The notes beneath the pieces are model-generated. The model was not told where the DNA came from, did no database searches, and saw only the letters and a list, made by a program, of their open reading frames with translations. Of a stretch of 64,000 nt of DNA, positions 47,798 to 56,453 are shown one piece after another. Source of the stretch: Candidatus Leptofilum proximum (lineage in GTDB: Bacteria > Chloroflexota > Anaerolineae > Promineifilales > Promineifilaceae); contig JADJXK010000002.1 of NCBI GenBank assembly GCA_016710325.1, positions 806,001 through 870,000 of the forward strand. The letters run 5' to 3'. Positions within the stretch are counted from its first letter, which is position 1. Each line of letters begins with the position of its first letter. A program made the translations under genes and the position numbers.

Positions 47798-49113
47798 GCG
47801 GAGGCTCCTTGACCGGGTGAAGGGGTGACAAGGTGACAAGGTGAGGACCATTGGGCGGCGGCGAGGGCCCAGAGGACGGCGCCTTTGGGCAAGGTGAGAG
47901 TCGGTTCGGGGTGGACCAGGGCCATAAGGATGAGTGCCAGCCAGACGGCCGTTGCCCCGGCAAACTCAGCGCTGCGGCCGTAACGCCACAGCGGCCACAG
48001 CCACAACAGCAGCCACAGCGCCAACCCCACCAATCCCAACTCCGCACCGATGAGCAGCGGGACGTTGTGCACCATCGCCGCCGCGGGATCGATGGCTGAG
48101 GCAGCCGGGAGATATTGGCCGAGACCCACGCCGAGGAACGGCCGTTCCCCCCACACCTGCCACGCCAGACCCCAATCCCGCTGCCGCTCCCACAACGACC
48201 GGCTCTCTAGCGGCGAATCCAGGTCCAAAAAGCGGCCCGCCAGCACGTCGCCGTAGGCCAGGGCAAAGAGCAGCACGCCCGCCGCCAAAACAGCCAGCGG
48301 TAGGGCCAGCTCCCGCCGCAGGATCGGCCCCGAACGGCGGTACTGCACCGCCAAAACCAGCCCGCCCAGCAGCAAAGCCGCCCAGGCGGAGCGAGACAAA
48401 CTCACCAACAATCCCGCAACGCCTGCTGCCAGCCCGGCCCAAAAGAGCCAGCGCCAACGGCCGTTTACTTGCTGTCGATACGGCCAGATTAACAAACAAA
48501 GCGCCATCAGCAGCAGGCCCAGCTGGTTGGGGTGGCTGTTCAGGCCATAGGCTCGCAGCCAGTTTTGGCCATCGCGCTCGGCCACGCTGGTGCCTTCCAC
48601 CAGCAAATCCAGCGCCGGTTCACCCAGCCAGGCCAGCCCCAATTCTCGCTGCAAGCCAAATTGGGCCACGGCCACCACGCCCTGCACCAGCAGCGCCGCC
48701 GCCAGCACCGGCCACAACCACGTCCGCTGCCACGCCGGATGGTTCACCAAAAAGAGATACACAAACCAGCACAACCCCACCATCGCCGCCAGGTATGCCG
48801 TCGCGGCGGTGAGCCGCACCAGCATGAGCAGAGAAAAGGCAGCGAGGGGAACGGTGACGGCCGTATCCCCCCAGGAAAAATCCACAGATTTCACAGATTT
48901 TCTCTCTTTTATCTGTGCCATCTGTGAAATCTGTGGATAAACGCTTCCTAGCCACCAGCCACCAACCACCAGCAGCGGCAGCAGCGACAACACGCCAATC
49001 TGCCAGCCCTGCCCGGCAACAGGCAGCGGCCGCCAGGCAAACGGGCCACCCGCCGCTGAGGCGTGGCTGATCAACAGCAAAAAGAGGGTAACGCCAAACA
49101 ATATCTGGCTCAT
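47794..49113 (-). CDS. O-antigen ligase/polymerase-like membrane protein (first)
   Basis: A 439-residue protein with about 12 helices. The ligase signature region is present: WERQRDWGLAWQVWGERPFLGVGLGQY and MVHNVPLLIGAELGLVGL, with the large periplasmic loop near the C-terminus. Between helices 2 and 3 the segment YPQISQMAQIKERKSVKSVDFSW is a translated palindromic repeat (48878-48945). The C-terminal CHLVTPSPGQG is encoded by the 8-mer tract at 47812. Coupled by ATGA overlaps to genes on both sides. Confidence 0.82.
   Translation of the reverse strand: MSQILFGVTLFLLLISHASAAGGPFAWRPLPVAGQGWQIGVLSLLPLLVVGGWWLGSVYPQISQMAQIKERKSVKSVDFSWGDTAVTVPLAAFSLLMLVRLTAATAYLAAMVGLCWFVYLFLVNHPAWQRTWLWPVLAAALLVQGVVAVAQFGLQRELGLAWLGEPALDLLVEGTSVAERDGQNWLRAYGLNSHPNQLGLLLMALCLLIWPYRQQVNGRWRWLFWAGLAAGVAGLLVSLSRSAWAALLLGGLVLAVQYRRSGPILRRELALPLAVLAAGVLLFALAYGDVLAGRFLDLDSPLESRSLWERQRDWGLAWQVWGERPFLGVGLGQYLPAASAIDPAAAMVHNVPLLIGAELGLVGLALWLLLWLWPLWRYGRSAEFAGATAVWLALILMALVHPEPTLTLPKGAVLWALAAAQWSSPCHLVTPSPGQGASA
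47812..47845. repeat. GGTGACAA octamer tract at the ligase 3' end
   Basis: Tandem GGGTGAAG, GGGTGACA, AGGTGACA, AGGTGAGG. Same unit as 58993. Confidence 0.7.
48878..48945. repeat. CACAGATTT palindrome inside the ligase gene
   Basis: CCACAGATTTCACAGAT at the left and ATCTGTGAAATCTGTGG at the right are exact complements, with a further ATCTGTG near the right arm. The whole tract is read in frame as a loop of the ligase. Confidence 0.85.
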
Positions 49114-50234
49114 TTGTGGTTTCCGTTGAGCACTTTTTCGTAGACAACGGCCGTTTCCCGCGCCGTTCGTTCCCAGGAATATTTTTGTGCCTGCACCAGC
49201 CCCAGCTGCCGCAGGTGTTCACGCTGCTCGGCATCGGCCAGCAGGCAGGCCAGCCCATCGGCAATGGCCTCTGCCTGCCGTGGGTCGACCAGCCAGGCGG
49301 CCTCGCCGCAAATCTCAGCCATCGCCGACTCCTGGCTGGTGAGCACCGGGGTGCCGCAGGCCATCGCCTCCAGCGGCGGCAGGCCAAACCCCTCGTACAG
49401 CGACGGGAAAGCAAACACCGTCGCCAGTGAATAAATGCCCGGCAAATCTTCTTGCGGCACGTAGCCCAGATTTTGCACCGCGTCCTGCAGGCCCAACGTT
49501 TCGATCTCCTTTTCCAGCGAGCCGTTGATCAGCCAACCGTGTGGCCCCACCATCACCAGCCGCGTATCGCAGCCGCGCTGGCGCAGCTGGGCAATGGCAC
49601 CAATCAGCCGCTTCAGATTTTTGCGCGGCTCAATCGTACCCACAAACAGGACAAATTGCTCCGGCAAACCATATTTGGCGCGCAGCCGGCGGCGCTGAAT
49701 CGGGTCTACTAACGGCCGAAAACCATCCGGCGCCGCCTCGTGAATGACGTGAATCTTCTCCGCGGGCAGCTTGAGCACGCGGATTAAATCCTGGCGGGCG
49801 TGGTGCGATACGGTGATAACGGCCGTGGCCCGCCGCGCCACGTGCGGCAGCAGTAGCCGCAGCGCCAGCAGGCGGCTGCGCGGATGGTGGCGGCTGTGCA
49901 AAAAAAGCGACGCGTCGTGAATGGTGATGACAGACGGCCGTTCCAAACAAATCGGCGCGGTGTTGTTGGGAAAATGGCACAAATCCGGCTGCCGCTGGCG
50001 AATAATCCGAGGCAGCACCAGCTGCATCCAGACAAATCGGCTCAGGCCAAAATTATCGGCCAGGGGCAGCGCTCGCGCCAATTCCAGCTCCAGCGGCTCA
50101 AACGGGCGGTTGCTGAAGAGCAGATATTCCCACTCCGGGCGCTGCTGCACCAGGTGCGCCAACAGGCGGCCCGTGTAATGCCCCACGCCCGAACGCTGCC
50201 CCAGCAGCGGTGTACCGTCAAACCCAATCCGCAT
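49110..50234 (-). CDS. Glycosyltransferase family 4 (GT-B)
   Basis: A 374-residue GT-B enzyme. N-terminal domain begins RIGFDGTPLLGQRSGVGHYT; the C-terminal donor domain has FVGTIEPRKNLKRLI, and the EX7E motif region FPSLYEGFGLPPLEAMACGTPVL. It should transfer a nucleotide-sugar-derived sugar (often mannose) to a growing glycan at the cytoplasmic face. The ATG at 50234 is preceded by a TTG. Stop overlaps the ligase start. Confidence 0.93.
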   Translation of the reverse strand: MRIGFDGTPLLGQRSGVGHYTGRLLAHLVQQRPEWEYLLFSNRPFEPLELELARALPLADNFGLSRFVWMQLVLPRIIRQRQPDLCHFPNNTAPICLERPSVITIHDASLFLHSRHHPRSRLLALRLLLPHVARRATAVITVSHHARQDLIRVLKLPAEKIHVIHEAAPDGFRPLVDPIQRRRLRAKYGLPEQFVLFVGTIEPRKNLKRLIGAIAQLRQRGCDTRLVMVGPHGWLINGSLEKEIETLGLQDAVQNLGYVPQEDLPGIYSLATVFAFPSLYEGFGLPPLEAMACGTPVLTSQESAMAEICGEAAWLVDPRQAEAIADGLACLLADAEQREHLRQLGLVQAQKYSWERTARETAVVYEKVLNGNHK

Positions 50235-50241
50235 CAAACCT

Positions 50242-50317
50242 CCATAAAATCAACAGATTACACAGATATCACAGATAAAAAACAATCAATCTGTGACATC
50301 TGTGTAATCTGTGGATA
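50242..50317. repeat. CACAGATTA palindrome (9-base units)
   Basis: ACAGATTACACAGATATCA followed by inverted ATCTGTGACATCTGTGTAA copies. It spans the gap between two genes and encodes the last residues (STDYTDVTD) of the second ligase. Confidence 0.85.
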
Positions 50318-52064
50318 TTCTCCCCTGCCACCAAAGGCCGATGAGCAGCCAGAAGAGCAGCCCGGTGCTGTTGAACAGCAGGAAAAAGTCGAGCAGGCCG
50401 TGAATGAGAAAGGCCAGCAGTCCGGCTAAGATGGCCACCAGCCAGGGGTCAACCGCTGGCTGGCGCACGATGCGCCAGGCCAGAACCGCTTCCCAGCCCA
50501 GCCAGGCAAAAAAGGGCAGCGCGGCCAGCAGCCCGCCGCCAACCAGGAATTCCAGGTACCAGTTGTTGGTGTGAATGGTTTTGTTCCAACTGGCGGCGCC
50601 TAACCAACGGCCGTATTCCAACCGAAAATTATCCAGCCCGATGCCCAGGAACGGCCGTTGCCCAATGATTTGCAGCGCCAGCCGCCACAACGTACTGCGC
50701 TCGGGAATCGGCAGCTCGTACTCCCACGCGGGGGCAATCTGCTCCGGCTCCGGGAACGGCGAACGGTTGTTGGACGGCACCACGCGCACCGTGCTGGTGG
50801 CAAAGATACCGCTCTTCTCGCCAAACCAGGTAATCTGCTCGTGCACCACATCCCACACCAGCGTGTAGTCGCCGGGGATGGACGGGGCGCGCAGGGGGAT
50901 GTGCATTTCGGCCGTTTCCCCCGGCGTCACAGGCTGGACAAACGGCCAGCGCGGTTCGGCCAGCTGCAAGCCGCTGTCCGTCTGAATCCAGCGCCCGCCC
51001 AGGTTGATCGGCTGGGGACGCTGGCTCGACCACGTCAGCGCCCCGGCATTGGTGATGGTAACCGGCACCTGCTGGATTTCGTTGGCGGCCAGGGTAAGCT
51101 GCGGCGGCACCTGCCAGGTGGCTTCGTACCAACCGTTGTCCCCTTCACTGGCAAAACGCAGCCGGAAAACATCGCTGCCCACGGTGTTGAACACAAACAA
51201 CACCCCCACTACGCCCACCAGCCCCAGCCACGGCCAAATTGGACTGGCGGAAATTTCACCGCGGAGACGCGGAGAACGCAGAGTTTTTCTCTGCGACCAT
51301 CTAAATCTCTGCGCTCTTTGCGTCTTTGCGGTTAATTTCATCAACAACGCCATCATGACACCTACCGCACCAATCGTCACAAAGCTGGCCCGGCTGAGGG
51401 TTTGGAAGCTGGCCTGAACGAGCAAGGCCATGAGCAAGACGGTTAGCAGGAGTACGGCCGTCTTCCCCGACTTTAGCCACCATAACCAGCCCGCCACCAG
51501 CAGCAGTGGCACGGTCACCTCAATGAACATGGCGGTGTGGTTGGCGTAATCCAGCGGGCCAGTCAGCCGCAAATATTCACCCGTCACCGTAATGCCGCTG
51601 CGGAAGGGAGCCAGCCAGCCAAACTCGCGCCCCAGCCACACCTCCGCCAGGCCAATGGCTGCCGCCAGCAGCCCGGCTGCCAGCAGCGCCAGCAGCAGCC
51701 GGGTACGCTGCCCCGCCTTTTGCACCAAAATCGGCACCGCCAGCGCCAGCGCCATTCCACTGAGCAAACGCAGCGACGTTTTCAGAGCGTTGCCATTGTG
51801 CTCTGTGGCCAGAACGGCCGTCGCCACAAACATCCCGCCCGCTACCAACAGCAGCACCACCCCGCGATGTGGCAGCAGGGGCAATGGCCGTTCCTGCGAC
51901 CACACCGCAACCGCCGCCAGCAATACCAGCCCCAGCAGCAGCTCCAGGTTAGTCACCGCCAGCGTGCCAACGGCCAGCAGCGGCCGGTCCAGCTCAAACG
52001 GCAGGGCGAGCGCCAGGAGCAGCAGCAGGCCGTAGCCGATGGGACGCGGGTGGAGGTGGGTCAT
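50286..52064 (-). CDS. O-antigen ligase-like protein with inserted extracytoplasmic beta domain (second)
   Basis: A 592-residue membrane protein. The start is the ATG at 52064 (ATGA overlap with the flippase stop). Residues 1-260 hold the first helices. A translated repeat (AKTQRAQRFRWSQRKTLRSP, about 51253-51335) follows. Then comes a soluble segment of about 140 residues (VPVTITNAGALTWSSQ, WPFVQPVTPGETAEMHIPL, APSIPGDYTLVWDVV) that resembles the Trp-rich Ig-like domain of NBR1 type. The ligase signature (LALQIIGQRPFLGIGLDNFR, HTNNWYLEFLVGGGL) is close to the C-terminus. Confidence 0.8.
   Translation of the reverse strand: MTHLHPRPIGYGLLLLLALALPFELDRPLLAVGTLAVTNLELLLGLVLLAAVAVWSQERPLPLLPHRGVVLLLVAGGMFVATAVLATEHNGNALKTSLRLLSGMALALAVPILVQKAGQRTRLLLALLAAGLLAAAIGLAEVWLGREFGWLAPFRSGITVTGEYLRLTGPLDYANHTAMFIEVTVPLLLVAGWLWWLKSGKTAVLLLTVLLMALLVQASFQTLSRASFVTIGAVGVMMALLMKLTAKTQRAQRFRWSQRKTLRSPRLRGEISASPIWPWLGLVGVVGVLFVFNTVGSDVFRLRFASEGDNGWYEATWQVPPQLTLAANEIQQVPVTITNAGALTWSSQRPQPINLGGRWIQTDSGLQLAEPRWPFVQPVTPGETAEMHIPLRAPSIPGDYTLVWDVVHEQITWFGEKSGIFATSTVRVVPSNNRSPFPEPEQIAPAWEYELPIPERSTLWRLALQIIGQRPFLGIGLDNFRLEYGRWLGAASWNKTIHTNNWYLEFLVGGGLLAALPFFAWLGWEAVLAWRIVRQPAVDPWLVAILAGLLAFLIHGLLDFFLLFNSTGLLFWLLIGLWWQGRISTDYTDVTD
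51253..51335. repeat. GCGGAGA/CGCAGAG palindrome inside the second ligase gene
   Basis: ACCGCGGAGACGCGGAGAAC and GCAGAG are followed by inverted CTCTGCG, ATCTCTGCGCTCTTTGCG and TTGCGGT copies. It is read in frame with no stop, placing about 27 basic residues next to a membrane helix. Confidence 0.8.
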
Positions 52065-53329
52065 ACGGCCGTCTCCAGCAAAAGTGGCTGGCGCAGCGCC
52101 CAGACACAGCCCAACAGCAGCACACTTTCCGCGGCCAGCACCGACAGCGCCGGACCCAGCACCCCAAATTGGGGAATAAGCAGCCAGCAAAACAAGGCGT
52201 GGAGCAGCAGGGTAACGGCCGTTAACGCCGTCAACATCTGCTGTTGGCCGCGGGCCACCAGGTAATGTGTCAGGCTGTAGTTGAGGTAAACCGGCAGCAC
52301 CGTCAGCCCGAGCACCTGCAAGACGGGCGCGCTGGCGGCAAAGTCGGGGCCGTACAGCCAACCCACCAGCCACGGACCGGCCAGCCCAAAGATCAGCGCC
52401 ACCGCCGCGCCCGCCAGCGCCAGCAGCAGGCTCGTTTGCCGCCCCAGCTGCCCCGCCCGGCGGCGGTTTTGGGTAAGCGCCAATGAAAACGCGGGAAAAA
52501 CGGCCGCCAGCAGCGAGGCGGGTAAAATTTGAGTTGGTTCCACCAGCCGCCACGCCGCGCTGTAGTGAGCCACGGCTGCGGCGTCGCCCCACACCGCCAG
52601 CAGCAAGATGGCCAGCCGCGTGTATGCAATCGAGAGGAAGATGGCGAGCCCCAGGGGCCACGCCTGCTGGATGAGCTGCCGGGAAACGGCCGTTACCGGC
52701 CAGCCACTTGGTAAAAGCTGGGCAAAGTCATCCACCCAGCCTGCCTGCCGCAGTTGGCTCAGGGCAAACAGCAGGGCGCTGGCCATCACCAGCAGGCTGA
52801 TGATGGCCAGCCACAGCAGTTGTTCTGTTTGCCAAAGGATGAGAGCGCCGAAAACGGCCGTACCCACCCGCACCCACAACAAAAGCTGCACCTCCACCCA
52901 CAGCCGCTGCTGCCCGCGAAACACGTAGGCCACAAACTCAACAAAGGTTTGCAGCAGCAGGGTCAGCCCCAGCAAAAAAATCACTGGGCCATGCACAGGT
53001 TGGTTAAATGCCACCGCAACCAATACGGTCACCACCGGCAGGCACAGCCACAGCTTCAGCCGGAATGCGCCCACCACCTGCGGTCGTGCCGCCAGGCCAA
53101 GCCGGGCCACTTCGCGGGTGACCAGCAATTGCAAACCAAAATCGGCCATCTGCACAAGGACAAAACCCAGAGCCAGGGCGTAGTTGTAACTGCCAAAATC
53201 GGCCGTGGTCAACCGCCGCGCCGCCAGCAGGAGCAGCAAAAAGGTGGCGGCCCGGCCGCCCACTTCGGCGCCCAGCTTGAGCAGGGTGTTGGTTGTTAGC
53301 TGCCGGGTAAACAGCAAGGATGCAATCAT
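52061..53329 (-). CDS. Polysaccharide flippase (Wzx/MOP superfamily), first gene of the locus
   Basis: A 422-residue membrane protein with about 12-14 helices and family features (LGAEVGGRAATFLLLLLAARRLTTADFG near the start, RGQQRLWVEV, YSAAWRLVEPTQILPASLLAAVFPAFS). It likely flips a lipid-linked glycan. It starts the minus-strand run of eight genes. A second flippase ends that run, so the locus may build two different glycans. Confidence 0.88.
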   Translation of the reverse strand: MIASLLFTRQLTTNTLLKLGAEVGGRAATFLLLLLAARRLTTADFGSYNYALALGFVLVQMADFGLQLLVTREVARLGLAARPQVVGAFRLKLWLCLPVVTVLVAVAFNQPVHGPVIFLLGLTLLLQTFVEFVAYVFRGQQRLWVEVQLLLWVRVGTAVFGALILWQTEQLLWLAIISLLVMASALLFALSQLRQAGWVDDFAQLLPSGWPVTAVSRQLIQQAWPLGLAIFLSIAYTRLAILLLAVWGDAAAVAHYSAAWRLVEPTQILPASLLAAVFPAFSLALTQNRRRAGQLGRQTSLLLALAGAAVALIFGLAGPWLVGWLYGPDFAASAPVLQVLGLTVLPVYLNYSLTHYLVARGQQQMLTALTAVTLLLHALFCWLLIPQFGVLGPALSVLAAESVLLLGCVWALRQPLLLETAV

Positions 53330-53421
53330 AAATCGGGTCCATAGCGCGCAGCGGCGGTAGGTATCGCCATACTCCGCGCTGCCTATTTCTACGCAGTATA
53401 CCCAATCTTAGATCTATATCA

Positions 53422-53525
53422 GCCACTGATTAACACGAATTGGCACGGATGCAAACCTGAAATCAGTGGCAATCCGTGGCAAAAACCTCTGTGCCCCTCT
53501 GCGGTTCTCTGTGCAGCTCTGTGTT
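53422..53525. repeat. Imperfect palindromic tract upstream of the aminotransferase gene
   Basis: CACTGATTAACACGAATTGG and ATCAGTGGCAATCCGTGG, then CTCTGTG copies. The gap 53330-53657 holds this tract, the direct repeats at 53567 and no gene. Confidence 0.6.
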
Positions 53526-53566
53526 CCACGCTTCTTGCAGGAAGCTGCTAACCATACCAATTAACT

Positions 53567-53618
53567 GATTGTCTCCATAGATTGAGCCATATTGTCTCTT
53601 TGCAAATCCAGATTGTCT
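53567..53618 (+). promoter_or_regulatory. Three phased ATTGTCTC direct repeats, probable MocR operator
   Basis: ATTGTCTC occurs at 53567, 53590 and 53611, that is at steps of 23 and 21 bases, about two turns of DNA each. The repeats lie 40-90 bases before the aminotransferase ATG. MocR/GntR-type regulators often bind direct repeats, and such a gene follows at 54921. Confidence 0.55.
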
Positions 53619-53657
53619 CTGTAAAGTTGGGCCATTCAACCCGATTGGAGGCAGCAT

Positions 53658-54845
53658 ATGAAAGGCCAATTTGCCCGGCGCATGGCGCGCACGCAGAAAT
53701 CATTTATTCGTGAAATCCTCAAGGTTACCCAAAATCCGGCGGTTATTTCCTTTGCCGGTGGGCTGCCCAACCCCAACTACTTCCCCATCGAGCCGCTGCG
53801 CGCCGCCGCCGACCGCGTGCTGGCTGAGGAAGGCCGCACGGCATTGCAATACGCCCCCACGCTGGGCCACGAACCGCTGCGGGCCTTCATTGCCCAACGT
53901 TATGCGGAACGCACAGGCATGGCGGTTGAGCCCGATGAAATTCTTATCACCAACGGGTCGCAGCAGGGGCTGGATTTGGTAGGTAAGATCCTGATTGACC
54001 CCGGCGACCACGTGCTGCTGGAATCACCCAGCTATCTCGGCGGCATCCAGGCGTTTACGATGTACGAGCCGGAATTCCAGGCAGTGCCGTTGGGCAGTGA
54101 GGGGGTGGATACGGCCGTACTCGCCCAAAAATCCACCCATCCCCTCAGCAAATTGTTCTACGCCCTGCCCAACTTCCAAAACCCCAGCGGCATCACCTAC
54201 TTGCTGGCAACCCGGCAGGCTGTCAGCCAGATCCTGGCCGAGAACGAAACCTTCCTCATCGAAGACGATCCGTACCGCGAGCTGCGCTTTTTGGGCGAGG
54301 ATTTGCCGCCGATCGCCAGCTTCAACCGGGAGCGCGCCTTTTTGCTCGGCTCGTTCTCCAAAATTATAGCCCCCGGCTTCCGCATGGGCTGGATTTGCGC
54401 CCCGGCGCCGCTGATGGACAGGCTGGTGACGGCCAAGCAGGGCACCGATCTGCACTCCAATTACGTCTCACAGCTGATCATTCACCGCTATTTGCAAGAC
54501 AACGACCTGGATGCTCACATCGCCACGATTCGCGCCGCCTACAAGGCACAGCGAGAAACGATGGTGGCGATGATCGAGGAGTGTTTCCCGCCGGAGGTCA
54601 CGTTCACGCTGCCGGAAGGCGGCATGTTCTTGTGGGTCAGCCTGCCGCAGCAGCTCTCGGCGATGGATTTGTTTGAGATTGCCGCCAAAGAAAACGTGGT
54701 GTTTGTACCCGGTGCGCCGTTCCACGTCAACGGCACCGGCCACAACACGATGCGCCTCAGCTTCTCCAACACCGCCCCCGAGGTAATCGAAGTGGGCATG
54801 GCTCGATTGGCAAAGGCGATCAAGCAGATGTTGGTGACCGTATAA
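53658..54845 (+). CDS. PLP-dependent aminotransferase (LysN/MocR-core type)
   Basis: A 395-residue fold-type I aminotransferase without HTH domain. Diagnostic segments: ISFAGGLPNPNYFP, LITNGSQQGLDLV, PSYLGGIQAF, the NFQNPSG Asn/Tyr segment, and the PLP Lys in GSFSKIIAPGFRMGW. This subgroup includes 2-aminoadipate, aromatic and branched-chain aminotransferases. The next gene is a MocR-type fusion with the same fold, so the two may share a substrate or ligand. Confidence 0.9.
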   Translation: MKGQFARRMARTQKSFIREILKVTQNPAVISFAGGLPNPNYFPIEPLRAAADRVLAEEGRTALQYAPTLGHEPLRAFIAQRYAERTGMAVEPDEILITNGSQQGLDLVGKILIDPGDHVLLESPSYLGGIQAFTMYEPEFQAVPLGSEGVDTAVLAQKSTHPLSKLFYALPNFQNPSGITYLLATRQAVSQILAENETFLIEDDPYRELRFLGEDLPPIASFNRERAFLLGSFSKIIAPGFRMGWICAPAPLMDRLVTAKQGTDLHSNYVSQLIIHRYLQDNDLDAHIATIRAAYKAQRETMVAMIEECFPPEVTFTLPEGGMFLWVSLPQQLSAMDLFEIAAKENVVFVPGAPFHVNGTGHNTMRLSFSNTAPEVIEVGMARLAKAIKQMLVTV

Positions 54846-54847
54846 CA

Positions 54848-54905
54848 ATCAAAGATTACGCAGATTTTCCAGATCTCTATCTTTTCAATCTGCGCAATCT
54901 GTTGA
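54848..54905. repeat. Palindrome of CGCAGATT units
   Basis: ATCAAAGATTACGCAGATTT followed by inverted AATCTGCGCAATCTGTTGAT. Close relative of 61234. Confidence 0.75.
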
Positions 54906-54920
54906 TGAAAAAGGAAGAAA

Positions 54921-56384
54921 ATGCTCGATCTCACAGTCAGCCGCGACAACAAGCCGCCCCTGTACCGGCAGATTGCCGAGCAGATCAAGACGCAGATCAG
55001 CAACGGCCGTCTGCCTGCCAACAGCCGCCTGCCCACTGTACGCGGTCTGGCCCGCTCGCTGGGGGTGACGCGCCTGACGGTGCAAAACGCCTACGCCGAG
55101 CTCCAGGCCGACGGCTGGATCGAAGCCACGGTGGGGCGCGGCACGTTTGTGAGTACGGCCGTACAGCAAATGAGCCTCCAGCCGACCGTCGGCCAATACC
55201 TCACGCCAGACAGCGCCATCAACGACATGCTGGCCATCAATCAGGTCATCGGCGTGCGCTCGATGGCCATGGCCCACGCCGATCCGGCCTTGTTTCCGCT
55301 GGACGTTTTCTGGCGGCAGATGGAGCGGCTGCGCCCGGAGGCCAACCAGCTCTTTAGCTATGGCCCCATCCAGGGAGACGCTGCCCTGCGCGTGGAAATC
55401 GTGAAGCTGCTGCACGAAGATGCTATCCAGGCCAGCCCTGATGACATCCTCGTCACCTCCGGGGCAATCCAATCGATCTCGCTGGCAACGGCCGCCATTG
55501 CCCAGCCGGGTGACGCCGTTCTGGTGGAACAGCCCACTTTTTTGGCAGTGCTGAACATTTTAAAGGCGCAGGGATTACGGCCGTTACACGTTCCCATGCA
55601 GCTCGACGGCCCTGATTTAGAGCGGATGGAACAGCTCATCAGCCAGCATCGGCCCCGCTGCTACTACACCGTGGCCAACTTCCACAATCCCACCGGCTAC
55701 AGCACCAGCGCCGCCAAGCGGCAGGCAATCTTGCAGCTGGCGCAGCAGCACAATCTGCTCATCATTGAGGATGATATTTACGGCAAGCTGGGTTTTGCGG
55801 GTCCGCCGCCGCCCAGCTACAAGCAGCAGGATACGAGCGACAGGGTGCTCTATCTGAGCAGCTTCTCCAAAATGCTGATGCCGGGGCTGCGCGTGGGTTA
55901 CCTGCTGATGCCGCCCGCCTGGCGCGATCAGCTGCTCACTCTGCGCCGCGCTACCGATTTGTGTGGCACGGGCATTCTGCAGCGGGCGCTGGCCCACTTT
56001 TTGCAGGAAGGTGAATTGAAAAAGCATCTGCGGCGGGTGGTGCCCATTTACCGGGAGCGGCGTGATGCGCTTATGGCCAGTTTAGGGCGGTGGATGCCAA
56101 CGGCCGTTCGCTGGAGTGAACCGCAAGGTGGTTTTAGCTGCTGGGTCAGCCTGCCGCGCCGCCTGCCGCCAGGTTTGCTCTACCGGCAGGCGCTGGAAAA
56201 TGGCTTTGCCTTCACCCCTGGCGAGGCGTACCTGATGGAAGAAACTGGCCACGAACATCTGCGGCTCTGTTTTGGCAATCTCAGCACCGAGGGGATTGAA
56301 GCGGGGGTGAAGCTGCTCGCCGCACTCATCCAGCAGCAGCTAGACAGCACTCTCCCCCGCAGCGATTGGTTGCCCTATGTGTAA
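54921..56384 (+). CDS. MocR/PdxR-type transcriptional regulator (GntR-HTH plus aminotransferase)
   Basis: A 487-residue fusion. Residues 1-75 are a GntR winged helix (LYRQIAEQIKTQISNGRLPANSRLPTVRGLARSLGVTRLTVQNAYAEL is the region, with linker GWIEATVGRGTFV). Residues about 110-480 are an aminotransferase fold with the PLP Lys in SSFSKMLMPGLRVGY. MocR proteins use PLP or its adducts as signal and usually control a nearby transporter or PLP enzyme. Likely targets here are the aminotransferase upstream and the decarboxylase/AzlCD genes downstream. Confidence 0.92.
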   Translation: MLDLTVSRDNKPPLYRQIAEQIKTQISNGRLPANSRLPTVRGLARSLGVTRLTVQNAYAELQADGWIEATVGRGTFVSTAVQQMSLQPTVGQYLTPDSAINDMLAINQVIGVRSMAMAHADPALFPLDVFWRQMERLRPEANQLFSYGPIQGDAALRVEIVKLLHEDAIQASPDDILVTSGAIQSISLATAAIAQPGDAVLVEQPTFLAVLNILKAQGLRPLHVPMQLDGPDLERMEQLISQHRPRCYYTVANFHNPTGYSTSAAKRQAILQLAQQHNLLIIEDDIYGKLGFAGPPPPSYKQQDTSDRVLYLSSFSKMLMPGLRVGYLLMPPAWRDQLLTLRRATDLCGTGILQRALAHFLQEGELKKHLRRVVPIYRERRDALMASLGRWMPTAVRWSEPQGGFSCWVSLPRRLPPGLLYRQALENGFAFTPGEAYLMEETGHEHLRLCFGNLSTEGIEAGVKLLAALIQQQLDSTLPRSDWLPYV

Positions 56385-56387
56385 TCT

Positions 56388-56440
56388 GTAGCCGCGGTTT
56401 CTTACCGCGTTTTAAGAACGCGGTAAGAAACCGCGGCTAC
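56388..56440. repeat. Perfect 24-bp hairpin
   Basis: The arms 56388-56411 and 56417-56440 are exact complements (each includes GGTTTCTTACCGCG or its complement) with a TTAAG loop. It lies between the MocR gene and the decarboxylase gene, 13 bases before the ATG region. It has no T-run, and its arms are too GC-rich for a promoter. Confidence 0.85.
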
Positions 56441-56453
56441 GGCAAGAGAGTTC

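Noticed and set aside
52065..52661. N-terminal extension of about 200 residues on the second ligase
   Set aside because: It lies inside the flippase gene in another frame and has the composition of a shadow frame. The ligase starts at the overlapping ATG at 52064.
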